In this document: positions 12,301-24,000 of the stretch, piece by piece
Layout: every line of letters begins with the position of its first letter
How positions within the stretch are numbered: the stretch's first letter is position 1
Source of the DNA: Prunella strophiata
Lineage: Eukaryota; Chordata; Aves; Passeriformes; Prunellidae
Direction of reading: 5' to 3'
Length of the DNA stretch: 64,000 nucleotides
NCBI GenBank assembly: GCA_036583965.1
Contig: JAZBQD010000021.1
Coordinates: 17,837,266 to 17,901,265 of the forward strand
The notes under the pieces: generated by a model
What the model saw: the letters and a program-made list of their open reading frames with translations, nothing else
The model's database searches: none
What the model was told of the DNA's origin: nothing
Position numbers and translations under genes: made by a program

Positions 12301-14634
12301 AAAATAATTTTCTGGACCACAAAAAGAAGGAGAAAATCTTTCACAGGGAAAAAAACCAGAAGGGACATGCTGAGTGTAATTTCTGTCAGCAGATGTGCCT
12401 AATTGATCAAAATAACTGCACAACAGTGTTTGGGTGTGTTTGAAATAAAATTGTTGACCAGTGCAAGTTTTAAATAGTTCTGCTATAATTAATGCATGGC
12501 ATATGAAGTCCACTCCCTGAATTCTTTTACAATTTGCTCCCAAAATAAAACACTGTTCCCTCAATGACTTTGTGGCTTAATCAACCTGGTAACTTTAGGT
12601 TATGAATGTTAGTGGCTGGGTGCCAAGACAGGTGAAAAGCAAATTTCAGGAGTTCTAACAGTAGGCTGAAATAATAAAATACAGAACCTATGAAATGAAA
12701 GGAAGTTAATTACTGGGATAATAACATGTCCATCTTATGTAATGCTTCTCTAGCAGAGGAACTGGTGAAAGTCACAGAGGAGAAACAGCTGGAGCACAGC
12801 TGGGAGGCACCAGGGCTGCAGAGAAACCTGGGACACTCTGCAGAGCCCCTGAGGAAATGAGAGTTGGGTACAGAGCAAAGGTCTCAACTCCTCGGTGGGA
12901 TTTCAACCTTCCCAGAAAATTTGCATTTAGCCCCTGACCAAAAGCCATTCTCTGTGGTTTGGGTCCAGCCCACACCAGGTGGGAGGGTTGTTGTGTTCTC
13001 ACAGGACTCCCACAGGCTGGGTTGCAGAGCAGGATAAATTCCTGATTTTCCCCCCAAAAAAGCAGCAGGGTGGGGGTTTTTTGCAGGTTCCTACAACACC
13101 AGAGCAACAATTAGAAGCTTCAAGAGAGATGCAATGCCTGGGTGAGGGCTGCACAATGCAGCTCCCCTGGGTGATGGGTGCTGCCCCTCTGGGATGTAGG
13201 TGCAGGGAAAAGGCTTTGAAGCCAGAGAAGCTGGGTGCCAGGCAGCTCAATTGCTCTTTTAATTAAATCTGGTTAGGAAATGATACGATCTTGGCAACAA
13301 CAGGATCTGCTAATTGTAACTGCTTGTTCTGAATGTGTTACTCAGTTGAGTTACACCGGCACTAAATGTTCCTCCTGACATATTTTTCCCTCCCCTGTAA
13401 CAGGATGAATCATGCAGGACTTATTTTCTGTGAGAGCTGCTGCAGCCCAGACCCAGCTATTAGAGGAGATTTAAGTTAAAATCAGAAATAGGAGTGATGG
13501 TCCAAATTCAGCTGGACAAACACTCACTGCCCTGTCAAGCACTGGTGCTTTCTTTGTTTGTTTGTTAGTTTTAACCCCGTGATTCAGCACATTCTTGGGT
13601 TGTGTTTTGGAATTTACATGGGGCTAAACACCAGACTGAGTCAGGGTTTGGATTTCTGTCACTGTCCAGTCCCAGCTACATCACAGAACCTGTTGGACAG
13701 TGGAGCTGTTACAAGCACTTGAGCAGTAACATCCCAATATTTCACCAGATATCTACAGTTTTTATAGCCATCTTGCTGGCTAATTTTATGTGCAACCATG
13801 CTGAACTAACTCCTGATCTAATAAGGAAATTGTTACTTGGAAAAAAAAAAATAAAAATCACCAAACAAATCAGCTGCCCTATCTGATTGTATGTCCAAAG
13901 TGTGTGTCAGTGGGAGAAGTAATTTTTTAAAAGCTGCAGCAGTTCTGTGTCAGGATTTGTGTCCCAGCAGCCAGCAGTGAGCAGGAGCAAGCACTGGATT
14001 TGGCACTGCCAGGCCAGAGGGGCAGAATCTCCAGAGAAATGCAGGTGGCCATCACCATGCACAGGACCCTGGACAGGTCTGGTTCACAGTCCAGACCAGG
14101 ATTTTGTCTGATTTATCATCTCACTGGACCTACTGTAGAGAATTTCCAGCCAAAAACCCCAAAAAAGGAAACTAATTGTGAAAAATAAAAAAAAAATCAG
14201 ATGGACAAACCTATGCATAAAGCAGCAGAAATTGCACATTTAATGGAGCAAATGTAAATGCCCGTCATCTAAAGTCAGCTTGTTCCTCTTGTTGGAACAT
14301 CCCCATGAATAATCCCCTGCAGTTTCTCTGGTTTGAATCATAAGGTCAGTAGCAAGATAAACCCAAGAGATTAATTCCAGTCACGCCATCCCAGTGGTGC
14401 CAACAACTGTGCTTTTCTGCACTTCAGCTGTGCAGGAGGGAGGGGAGCAGCTCAGCTCCCAGATGGCTGCAGGAAGCTGCAGAGAGAGCTCTGCAGGGTC
14501 TGGGTGTCCAGGTGGGAGATGGGGCAGTGCCTGCAGGTGTCCCCAGGCTGGGCAGCAGGGGTGCCTGCCCAAAGCTGGCCCTGGGGAGTGATCATTCAAG
14601 GAGCATTCAAGAATGCTCATTCAATTCACAAGGA
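9346..14634. other. Non-coding, nothing recognised
   Basis: AT-rich intergenic DNA downstream of KCNG4. All open frames are under about 115 codons and lack protein-family signatures. No splice-bounded exon could be supported. Confidence 0.55.
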
Positions 14635-14640
14635 CATGGG

Positions 14641-14940
14641 TGTTCGCCCTGATTTTTGAAGTTTCTCTAAAGCCTTCTGATGTTTACATTCTTGTGCAGA
14701 ACTTTCTCACACACTTTTTGTAAATAACTTATTGTTTTGTCTTCCTCTATGGGGGACGAGCAACTTGATGGACTGTTGGGTTGTCCAGTGGCATTGAGGA
14801 GGTGGCACTGTCACCCTCCAATGACACTGGGATTTCAGAAAACTATAAATGGAGTCAGATTCAATAAACTTCCTCATTTTGCTCTCTCACACCTTGCAAA
14901 GAGCTGCTGTCAGCGTTGTCGTTTGTGCGCCACAGTGACA
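14641..14940 (+). mobile_element. Solo LTR, copy 1, with perfect 6 bp target duplication
   Basis: A 300 bp element with TG...CA ends (TGTTCGCCC ... CAGTGACA), flanked on both sides by CATGGG (14635-14640 and 14941-14946). It contains a TATAAA at 14844-14849 and an AATAAA at 14863-14868, as expected of an LTR promoter and polyadenylation site. By eye it is about 95% identical to the copy at 39506-39808. A 6 bp duplication suggests a class II (ERVK-like) endogenous retrovirus. No internal viral genes are present: it is a recombined solo LTR. The short reading frame inside it is not a gene. Confidence 0.88.
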
Positions 14941-14946
14941 CATGGG

Positions 14947-16235
14947 GACCTTGGCAAGATTTAAGAAATGGAGCAATGAAAGCTGGAAATCTGATTAAAA
15001 AACTAATTTAGGCCTTGATTAATCTCAGTGCTCAAATACATTCCCGAAATTCAGGGTGTCAGAGCCCTGTGGGGGTCAAGAGGGCTCTCACTCATGGCCC
15101 TGAGCACACAGGTCTGTGCACACCTGGCCTCTGTGACCTGTGTGGAACTCACTGAGCACCTGAGCACCACCTGTAGGTTGGCATCAAATTGTACAAAACC
15201 ATCCAGTCTGTCCCTAAGGGAACATTACTGACCTCTGCAAAGCCCTGTTGATTCCTTCTGGCTGTACATGGGTATCCCAAAAGGGGCATCTTCCATACCC
15301 CTCAGGAAATCACTCCCACTGCCTCTCTGGCAATCATTCCCCTCACTCTTTACTATTTATACCTTTGGATACTTCTGAGCTATCATCAGAAGTATCTGAT
15401 TTTTCAAGAAGTCTATTTTTTCTCTTTCTTCCAGAGAAACCATCACCATTCAACAAAAAATACAACACCAAGGCTTTTTGATATGGTCAGTAAGCTCGGC
15501 CTTTTCTTTTTATTCCTCATTTTAATTTTAAATAATTATATGAAAAAGAAGTTTGAAGACTTTTGCTGTCTAGTATGATATGTTTACAGTCTGCAGACCA
15601 CAACTGCATTTCAAGCAAATGCTCTTGCAAACAGTATGTGTTTTATACAAAGCAGTGCAATTTGTTAGGTACAGATTGATCATCTGGCTACAGGCAAACT
15701 TTGAAAGCTGTCACATACAGCGGTTTTATTTTAAGCTTGTTACTGGCTTTAAATACAGAATTTGGATTTGTGTCTGTATGCCTGGTGGATGAGCTGTGGA
15801 TAACCACACTGGTGTGTAGCCCTGAAAGAATGGGGGCTACAATCCTAACACCTGGCTCAGGATATTCAATGCAAGAGCACTGGAAACTCAAAGGCAAATA
15901 AAATAACAAGTGTGTTTGTGCCAACAGAAGCTGGTTTGTTTGTTACTCATTCAGTGTTAGGCATTCAGCAAGATGCATGAGTGGTAGAGACAAAGTTTAC
16001 TCTTAGTAGTCATAGAGAAGAATGAGCATTTATCACTGAATCAACTCTGACTTTTATACATTCTCCCAACCTCCAGCTCCTTGGGGATTTTTTGGAGCTG
16101 GCTCTGTTGGGTTGAGTGCTGCTTTTACCTATGCCAGGAGAGAGGATAGCACTGTAACCTATGTTGTTGCTTTGCTTTGTGTATTTTGCTGATGCCCACA
16201 TGTGCACGTTTCTGTCCGTGGTTTTGGGAACACCC
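14947..16235. other. KCNG4 3' flank, no feature other than candidate polyA signals
   Basis: Between the solo LTR and the 3' UTR minisatellite. The part nearest the array (down to about 15700) is probably KCNG4 3' UTR on the minus strand. The rest is featureless. Confidence 0.45.
15725..15730 (-). promoter_or_regulatory. Candidate KCNG4 polyadenylation signal
   Basis: TTTATT on the plus strand reads AATAAA on the minus strand. This is the first such hexamer I found downstream of the KCNG4 stop beyond the minisatellite, and it would give a 3' UTR of about 1.45 kb. A second copy lies at 15509-15514. Hexamers are frequent in AT-rich DNA, so this is only a candidate. Confidence 0.25.
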
Positions 16236-17220
16236 CAGGCCAGGCTCAGTTCCCAGTGTAGATGTGTTTGATGGGGGGCACCAGGCTCAGGTCCCTGTGT
16301 AGATGTGTTTGATGGGGGGCACCAGGCTCAGTTCCCAGTGTAGATGTGTTTGATGGGGGAGGCCTGGGCTCAGTTGCCCATGTAGATGTTTTCCACAGGA
16401 ATACCAGGCTCAGTTCCCCGTGTAGATGTGTTTGATGGGGGAGGCCTGGGTTCAGTTCCCCATGTAGATGTGTTTGATGTGGTCTCCAGGCTCAGTTCCC
16501 CATGTAGATGTGTTTGATAGGGGAGGCCTGGGCTCAGTTGCCTGTGTAGATGTTTTTCACAGGGATACCAGGCTCAGTTCCCCGTGTAGATGTTTTTCAC
16601 AGGGATACCAGGCTCAGTTCCCCGTGTAGATGTTTTTCACAGGGATACCAGGCTCAGTTCCCCGTGCAGATGTGTTTGATAGGGGAGGCCTGGGCTCAGT
16701 TCCCCATCTAGCTGTTTTCACAGGGATACCAGGCTCAGTTCCCCATCTAGCTGTTTTCACAGGGATACCAGGCTCAGTTCCCCATGTAGATGTTTTTCAC
16801 AGGGATACCAGGCTCAGTGCCCTGTGTGATGTTTTTCACAGGGATACCAGGCTCAGTTCCCTGTGTAGATGTTTTTCACAGGGATACCAGGCTCAGTTCC
16901 CTGTGTAGATGTGTTTGATGGGGGAGGCCTGGGCTCAGTTCCCCATGTAGCTGTTTTTCACAGGGATACCAGGCTCAGTTGCCTGTGTAGATGTTTTTCA
17001 CAGGGATACCAGGCTCAGTTCCCCGTGCAGATGTGTTTGATGGGGGAGGCCTGGGCTCAGTTCCCTGTGTAGATGTGTTTGATGGGGGAGGCCTGGGCTC
17101 AGTTGCCCATGTAGATGTTTTTCACAGGGATACCAGGCTCAGTTCCCCATGTAGATGTGTTTGATGGGGGAGGCCTGGGCTCAGTTGCCTGTGTAGATGT
17201 ACTTGATGGGGGAGGCCTGC
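16236..17220. repeat. KCNG4-derived minisatellite (40-42 bp unit, about 24 copies) in the 3' UTR
   Basis: A head-to-tail array whose proximal end overlaps the KCNG4 stop codon. Two unit types are interspersed. One is 42 bp and contains GATGGGGGAGGCCTGGGCTC on the plus strand. The other is 40 bp and contains TTTTTCACAGGGATACCAGG. Both share CTCAGTT followed by a variable GTGTAGATGT or CATGTAGATGT. Read on the minus strand, the 42 bp unit spells ASPIKHIY(T/M)GN-stop, almost the same as the true C-terminus ASPIKYIYTGN-stop. The array therefore looks like duplication of the terminal codons and stop into the 3' UTR. Units differ at a handful of positions, so it is less homogeneous than the 32 bp array at 8-9 kb. 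Confidence 0.93.
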
Positions 17221-17966
17221 CCCTCCAGGACCAGGCTGTCCATCTCGTTGAAGGTGTCGCTCTCCCCGGCGCGGTTGCCGCTCTTCGCTCGGCTCAGCCG
17301 CGACTGCAGCCGCTCGTGCTCCTTGCGCAGCTCGGAGTAGGAGTGGGAGAAGGTGTGGAATATGGAGGTGGCGGGGAAGGACATGATGAGGATCCCGCTG
17401 AGGATGCTGCTCAGAGCCACCATCTGGCCCGGCACGCTCCGCGGCACCATGTCCCCGTAGCCCACGGTGGTCATGGAGATGATGGCCCACCAGTAGGAGG
17501 CGGGGATGCTGGTGAACTCCAGCACCCTGCCCGACTCGTTCTCAGCCAGGTACACCAGGGGGGAGAAGAGGGTGACGGCCACGCACAGGAAGAGCAGCAG
17601 CAGCCCGAACTCCCGCGTGCACTTGCGCACGGTGAGGCCCAGGGTCTGCAGGCCCAGCGAGTGCCGCGCCAGGCGCATCACGTACAGGATCCTCAAGGCA
17701 CGTAGGACACGGAGCACCAAGCCCACCTTCTCCAGGTACGTGTTGCTGCTCGGCCTGTCCTCCTCCTCGCCTGAGTCGTCCTCGGAGAAGATGAGGGAGG
17801 CGTAGTAAGGGGAAATGGCCAAGAAGTCGATGATGTTCAGGGGTCCTTTGAAGAACTGACACTTGCTCCTGGCCTGGATGAAGCGGAGGCAGAACTCCAG
17901 GGAGAACCAAGCCACGCAGATGGTCTCGATGATGAAGATGTAATAGCACTTCTGGGAGCACTCGCC
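17181..17966 (-). CDS. KCNG4: KCNG4 (Kv6.4) last coding exon, residues 251-511 and stop
   Basis: Encodes S2 to the C-terminus. The acceptor reads GTCGTGTGGCAG, then GGCGAGTGC (GECSQKCYYIF), continuing phase 0 from the first exon. By residue: S2 about 257-280; S3 about 291-310; an acidic S3-S4 linker (SEDDSGEEED, 311-320); S4 about 328-354 with R336, R339, R342, R348 and R351; S5 about 369-393; pore helix and TVGYGD filter ending at D422; S6 about 431-457. S6 has P448-A-T-S where conducting Kv1-4 channels have PVP, as expected of a silent subunit. The C-terminus has LVLEGQASPIKYIYTGN and then TGA at 17183-17181. Total length of 511 aa is close to the roughly 519 aa I recall for human KCNG4. 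Base composition is GC-rich, unlike the AT-rich intron. The last codons and the stop are repeated in the tandem array immediately downstream. Apparent plus-strand reading frames here are antisense shadows. Confidence 0.96.
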   Translation of the reverse strand, partial: GECSQKCYYIFIIETICVAWFSLEFCLRFIQARSKCQFFKGPLNIIDFLAISPYYASLIFSEDDSGEEEDRPSSNTYLEKVGLVLRVLRALRILYVMRLARHSLGLQTLGLTVRKCTREFGLLLLFLCVAVTLFSPLVYLAENESGRVLEFTSIPASYWWAIISMTTVGYGDMVPRSVPGQMVALSSILSGILIMSFPATSIFHTFSHSYSELRKEHERLQSRLSRAKSGNRAGESDTFNEMDSLVLEGQASPIKYIYTGN

Positions 17967-20900
17967 CTGCCACACGACAGGGAGGGAAATAAACAAAAGA
18001 ACAGTCTGTGAGCCAGCATCCAAAAACGCTGAGGGAGAAGCAATATGGACCTGCCTGAGTCACTGGCAGCAGGGATAAACAAACCCCAGCTCACAGGTAG
18101 TGTGGCAGCTGTCCTTCAGTTCCACAGAGAATACTGAGCACACAAAATAGCTGAACAACCAGATCTACCTACCTCCTTCATTTTACTCTCTTGCTTCTTC
18201 CAACCTACTGGAATGAAACCCATCTGTGCATAAAGTCCTTAAGTCCTGAATGCTGCAGACAGGTAGAAAAATTTTAAAAGAAAGGCCTCATAAAATCAGG
18301 CCTGCCCTATTAAATTAATAGCTGGCCTGTCACTTCTTCTAAATGCAGCTAAGTACTTTGCTAGTTCTCAGTGTGAAAACATCTTGAAAATGAGAGTTCA
18401 TTAACACAACAGTCTATTTCTAGGGTGAAAAACAAGTGCACCTGTTTAAACAATAGGATCTGCCCCATGAGAATCAGTGAAGAAAATGTGTAAACAATTC
18501 AAGAATAGAGAGATTTGATGGACAAGTAAAATGCCTTTTACCAACCAATACAGTAACTGGCAAGAAAGCTATTAACCAATTAAAGTTGCCCACGAGGTCT
18601 GTAAAAACTGTATAAAATGAGTTGTGTGAGCAAAGAATTGGCTTTTCCCACATGAAGAAAATGGAGTCAGGGCAGACTTTTTACAACACTGAATAACTCA
18701 CACTTTGTGCTGCACTTGGGAGTAGCAAGTCTTTTTGTGTTATAGAATTGGCCAGTAGAGGTTCCCCCTCAGGAGCATGCTTTACCCTGACCAACCCTCA
18801 GAACAATTTAGCTCTGTAGCACCATTTGGGGATTTTTCCTTTCTGCACAGTAAGCTGTTGAGTCCATATTTTACCCCTAAATTGAAACACCACAGAAGCT
18901 GACTGAAGGCCTGGCCCTGGCAGGGCTCTGCATGCAGGTCAGGCTGTGGCTCCATTTGCAGTCAGGGCTGGAGCACATTGATGTTTGCAGAGCTGCTGAC
19001 TGGGCTTGATGAGATTGCCTGCAATCAGCAGTTGTGTTGTGCAGTGCTCACTCTTTCTGAGCCCTGAATTATTTGTACAGTGCAGCCTGGACTCTGCACA
19101 AACCTTCCTCTGGTCACTCCACTGATGGGGCCTCTGAATTATTCATTGCTCCCATCAAGATTTATTTAATTTTTTGTTAGCTGGGCTGAATTTCCAGTAG
19201 ATCTGTTATTTGTTTGCCTTTAGACATTTGCAGGTGACATTGCTCTCAGATCATCATGAGGTTTTCCCTATTCCTTCCTTAGAAAACAGAAGAAAAGAAA
19301 TTTTGTTTAACCTGGTTAAACCTTCTTGGTTTGTTAAACCTGGAAGGTTTAACTATTAAGATGTAGGCTGTCTTTTGAACTGAGTATGAAATTTCAAGGT
19401 GCAGCAATGTAGAGACTGTTTGGGAGATTTTTAATTCTTGCCACTCTCAGTGACCTCAGTATTCCCCATGGAAATTTGTATTTACTTAGTGAAGGCAATT
19501 TATGCTGTCAGCATAATGAGAACATGCTCATTGCCTTCACATTGGGAGATGGATTTCATCCCAAGAGTTTGCATGTGAATGTTTTATATATTAGGAACAT
19601 TTGTATATATTATGGGATGCACCTGACTTGATTTATATAGAACATCCCTCACTAATGTCAGTCTCTTCAAACATTCTTCAGCCTTTTGAATATCCTGTTC
19701 AAAAGCAGCAAATATTGAAATAAGAGGGGGTAGGGAAGGAAATATCAAGCACCAAAGCCAATTTCTGTTTCTCCCAGTAGTTTTGAGGATTTTTACAGCT
19801 CAGTGTTTCATGTTGCTCTCAGAACTGTTGTCCAAAGAACAGGCAGAACACACTGACTTCAAAGCTCTGTTCTCACCAAAATACTGATGCCCCTGTGTCA
19901 GTGGGAGATTTCAATTTTATTTTTTTTGCCACCACATTCCATTAGTTACTTTCAGTACAGCCCAAATATCCTGATCCACATAAGCCTTTTTTTGCCTTAA
20001 TGTCTGATAAAGAAATCTCTGTGCCACAACAACTTCTGTACAATTCCTCTTTCTGAACAAACCAGATACATTTGGATATTCTAGTGTTCAGCACCTGCCA
20101 ACACAAACCACAACAAAGAAAGAATTCTGGGGTTTTATTTCCAGATCTTTGAGGCAAATTTTCACTGAGCTCCTTCTCCTCCTGCTGCAGTTCTGCTCAT
20201 GGTGGAGTGGGAGCCCTAAAAGCTCCAAGCTGGGGTGGTGCTGACTGTGAGCAAGAGGGGAAGATGAGGTTTTATTTAGAACTGACCACAGCATATTTTG
20301 GGAGGGCTTTTTCAACCAAACCATCTGACATCAGTCTGTACTCAACCTGTCACTGACTTTGATGGGAGAGCAGTTATGACAGGCCCAGCAGTGAGTATGT
20401 AACTCTTTATACTTTATTCATCCTGCAGATTTACTTTTCAACAATGCAAGAATTTATCAGGATTTATGGAACTTGCCTCCAGCAGAAATTCTACAACCTA
20501 TGATATAAATGTAATAAAATGAGTGCCTGGTATTGATCTTCTGTATGAAATGAGCATTTGGCTCAGCAATGAATGAAACAATATTTTGTGTGCAAAAAGA
20601 TATATGCTGAGCCTGGTGCCTGAAATATTGAGTGGTTTCTTAGATTTATAAACTACCTCAAAGAAGCAAAGGAGTTGTTTCAAACTCCCCCACCACCACA
20701 GATAGTCAAAAAAGTCAAGCTTCCTTTTGATTATCCCCCTCTGGTGTATAAGAGAGTGGCTTATTTTCCATGTTCTCTCTGTGCTAGAGTTTATGGTTTT
20801 ACAGTGAGATTTCTCATTTTAGGATATTTCTGTTAAATTCTCTTTAAAGAGGAAAAAAAATGCAGGTTCATAATAAAAGAGAAGAGCATCAGTACTGAGT

Positions 20901-20973
20901 CCAGTTAACCCAGTTCCCCAACAGCCAGAGGAAAGAGATGCCCAAGGACACTGCCCTGGCTTCTGTTTTCCAC

Positions 20974-21092
20974 TCACAGAATCCCAGAATGGTTTGGATA
21001 AAAGGGACCTTAAACCCATCTTAAACCCTTAAACCAGGTTGCTCCAAGCCCTGCCCAACCTGGCCTTGGATACTTCCAGGGATGGGGCAGCA
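20974..21092 (-). mobile_element. CR1 LINE 3' fragment, inverted, within the KCNG4 intron
   Basis: TCACAGAATCCCAGAATGG, then GGTTTGGATAAAAGGGACC, then a CCAACCTGGCCTTGGATACT block and CTTCCAGGGATGGGGCAGC. This is the familiar reverse complement of a CR1 3' end, here only about 120 bp with a small internal deletion. Confidence 0.8.
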
Positions 21093-24000
21093 AAAATGCA
21101 ATTTATTCACTAATTGTGAATTCCAGCTAAATGTTCTTGAGATGTGTGCCACTCACAAGATAAAAAGAGATAAATTTCCCAGCCTCTTAGTTTGCCAGGC
21201 AAACATTAATTAAAGTGTAATGACATCCAGGATAACAAACAAAATCAGAATCCCAGGGTTATGCAGCACTAGCCTAACTTACAAGAGGTATAAATCTCAT
21301 CTAGTGAAAATAATATCTTTACATGAATCAATAATTTCAGTTATGCCCAGGAAGACTGAATTAGAATTTCCCCTGCAGAATTTATCTCTCACCTATCCCA
21401 TGCTGGATTTCCAAATGCTGCTCACTTTTTTTAATGTAGACAAGGAACAAGCTTTATTATTACTGAATAACTGTATGACACCACCAAGGAACTCCTCTTG
21501 TTCCTCCAGGGTCTGCTCTGTGCTGGTCATTTCTGTCCCACCTGTCTGCACTCTAGGACAATTGACAATTAAAATATCCTTTGGAAAGCTTGTTCTGAAT
21601 CATTACCTGATCCACCAAGGAGTTTCCTGCTGCCAGAGATTTACCCCTATACCTTTTGCAGTGGGTATTTACCCTTTATTCCCTCTTAATCTGAAGTACA
21701 ATGAGGAAAGAAATCCTGTTATTTCCCATTATGTTGGGAGTGCAGTGCTGTAGCTGTGTGAGGATAAAATGGGATAGGTAACAATTTTCTGCCCTGGATG
21801 TGATTGATTCTAAGTGGAAGTTTATTGGCAGCAGTGTGAGCCTGTTTTCTGTGCTGTGTAATTTGGGATTTCCCACAATCTATAAACAGGGTGGAGTCTG
21901 GGAGCAAAACTCCAGGATTTCCTGTGATCTCCTTCCTGTGCTTGCCAGGGAACTCTGCTCAGGATGGTGTCAGTGATTCCAAGTGTTTCTTGATGATATA
22001 TTCCCAAGTTAAATAGCAAAAGTTCAAATGATCTACTCCCAAGTTAAATAGCAAATGATCTATTGTGTCAAATGATCTATTCCCAGCTTAAATAATTCCC
22101 AGCAAAAGTTCCTCCAATGCTTGTAGAACACTTTGCTAATCAGCACAGCTTGATCAGTATCTGGATTATTTCAGAATCATGTCATATTTCCTGAGCTTTA
22201 GAGTGGAAATCAATATGTACCTCAGCACAAGATATATGTATTGCTTACACAGCACACTTGTGAGAAAGGAATCTCGTGTTATTTATGGAGCCAAGCTGAT
22301 AAATGTCCTTGAACCCATCTAGAAGGCATGACTGAACCCCTGTATGCAAACACTGTTATTCCCAGGGCATGTTTATGGGAACCAGCTGGCTCATCATCAT
22401 CAAACAAATGAGCAATGGGCTGAAAGGATCTGAGCCCTGCTCCCAGCCAGCTCTGCCCAAGCTGCAGCAGGGACTGCTTCTGAGGAAAGGCTGCCCTGTG
22501 CTCACTGACCCACCCCTAATGGAGCCAGACTAGGCAAGGAAGGAGCTCAGAGACCATATTCTCCATCCTCTAGTCCTAGAGGAGTTTCCCTGAGCACAGG
22601 ACCTGCACCTTCTCATCCCTCTGCAGTGGAGGGACAGGCTGCCAGAATGTTCACACCAGGAGCGTGCCTGGCTCCATGGCTGGTGCAAGGTCATGGTTCA
22701 CATCTGCTAAATTTATCCTGGCAGGGGCAGGCTTTGTTTGGCACAGTCAAGCTGCTGCTCAGATCCTTCCTGTGATGCACACGCTGCTCTGTGGACAGAG
22801 GCCAGTGTCCACCAGAGTGGCAGCAGATGGGATCAGCCTGTCCTGCAGCTCCCAGCTGCCTTCTGCCAGCCTGTGCTGTCCAGCACTTATCCCAGCAGGA
22901 CTGCTCTTCCTGCAGCCTGGCCCTTTGGTCAAAATCAGCCAGCCCTCTAAGTGCAGGATTTGGAGGTAAAAAAGCAGGAATTTCCCTCTCTAAGCCCAAG
23001 GTTGCCATTTCCTGGGTGGGGGGGGGCTGTTTTCCAGCCTTTTGCACTTCTCAGTCACACCTGGGCTGTGCATCCTGGTCTAGAGCTTCTCCCTGAGCAA
23101 TTCCCTCTGTGTGAAAAATACCAAATAATGGAATGGTGGAAAAACAAGCTTTGGTTCTTCCCACAGACCCAAGGCAGTGGGAATACAGGGGAGGCTGAAG
23201 TCTGGAGAAGGGTTAGGAAGGAGCAGAGGCAGAGCAAATCTTGGGTGTAGAGAACTGAGCTACCCAGCTGGCTCCAAGCTGTTCTTATCCCATTGGCAGC
23301 AGGAACTGAACAGATACAGGGCAGAAATCCCTTTTGGCTGTGAAGTGATGGCTTGGTAAGGAACTGTGGTGCCAATCTGTGTTCCCTGCATACCTGAGCT
23401 CCAGGATCCAGCTGCAGTGCTGCAGGTAGTGCTGAATCACTGCGGCCGCATTGCCGCTGTTATTTGAATAATTAAACCACGCTCTGCTGAATCAAAGGAT
23501 GGGGAGGGAGAGCTTGAAAACCCTGTGTTATGGATCACATCAGCACTTGGATTTATGGTTTCAGCCTGATGCAATAAAATCAGAAGGTTACAGCCTGCTG
23601 AGAAAGAGACTCTAACCTGATTTAGGGAATGATGAGCTTGTTAAAGCAGTGCTGTGAATTCTGAGAACACAATGAGTTCCCACTTGTTCTACTTGGTGGG
23701 AAAGAAGCCTGGACTTAGGAAAACAGTTACTACAACCACAGCATTTGAGGAAACAGAACTGATATTGGTATTGTATTAATGTGCACATTAGAAAGAACAG
23801 AGAAAGAAATTAATGCTCTGTGTCCAACAAATAATTATCCCCTCTGGGGCAGAAGTGCACCTAAAATAAAATGTTACAATTAACTTTTAAACTTTATTCT
23901 GCAAACACTGTGAGAGTCAGTCTGCAGAATCTGATTTTGATTTAAACCAGTTGGTGACTCCAAAGTGTTGGTGTTAGCAGAAAGATGTGAAAGAGTAAAC

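Noticed and set aside
14737..14964. Plus-strand open frame with a near-identical relative at 39601-39837
   Set aside because: Both lie within solo LTRs of one family. The similarity is due to the mobile element, not a gene pair.
1..16235. Exons of ADAD2 or other genes expected downstream of KCNG4
   Set aside because: No deaminase-like or double-stranded RNA-binding motif was seen in any open frame.
17115..17705. A 196-codon plus-strand open frame
   Set aside because: Antisense shadow of the GC-rich KCNG4 last exon and its 3' array.
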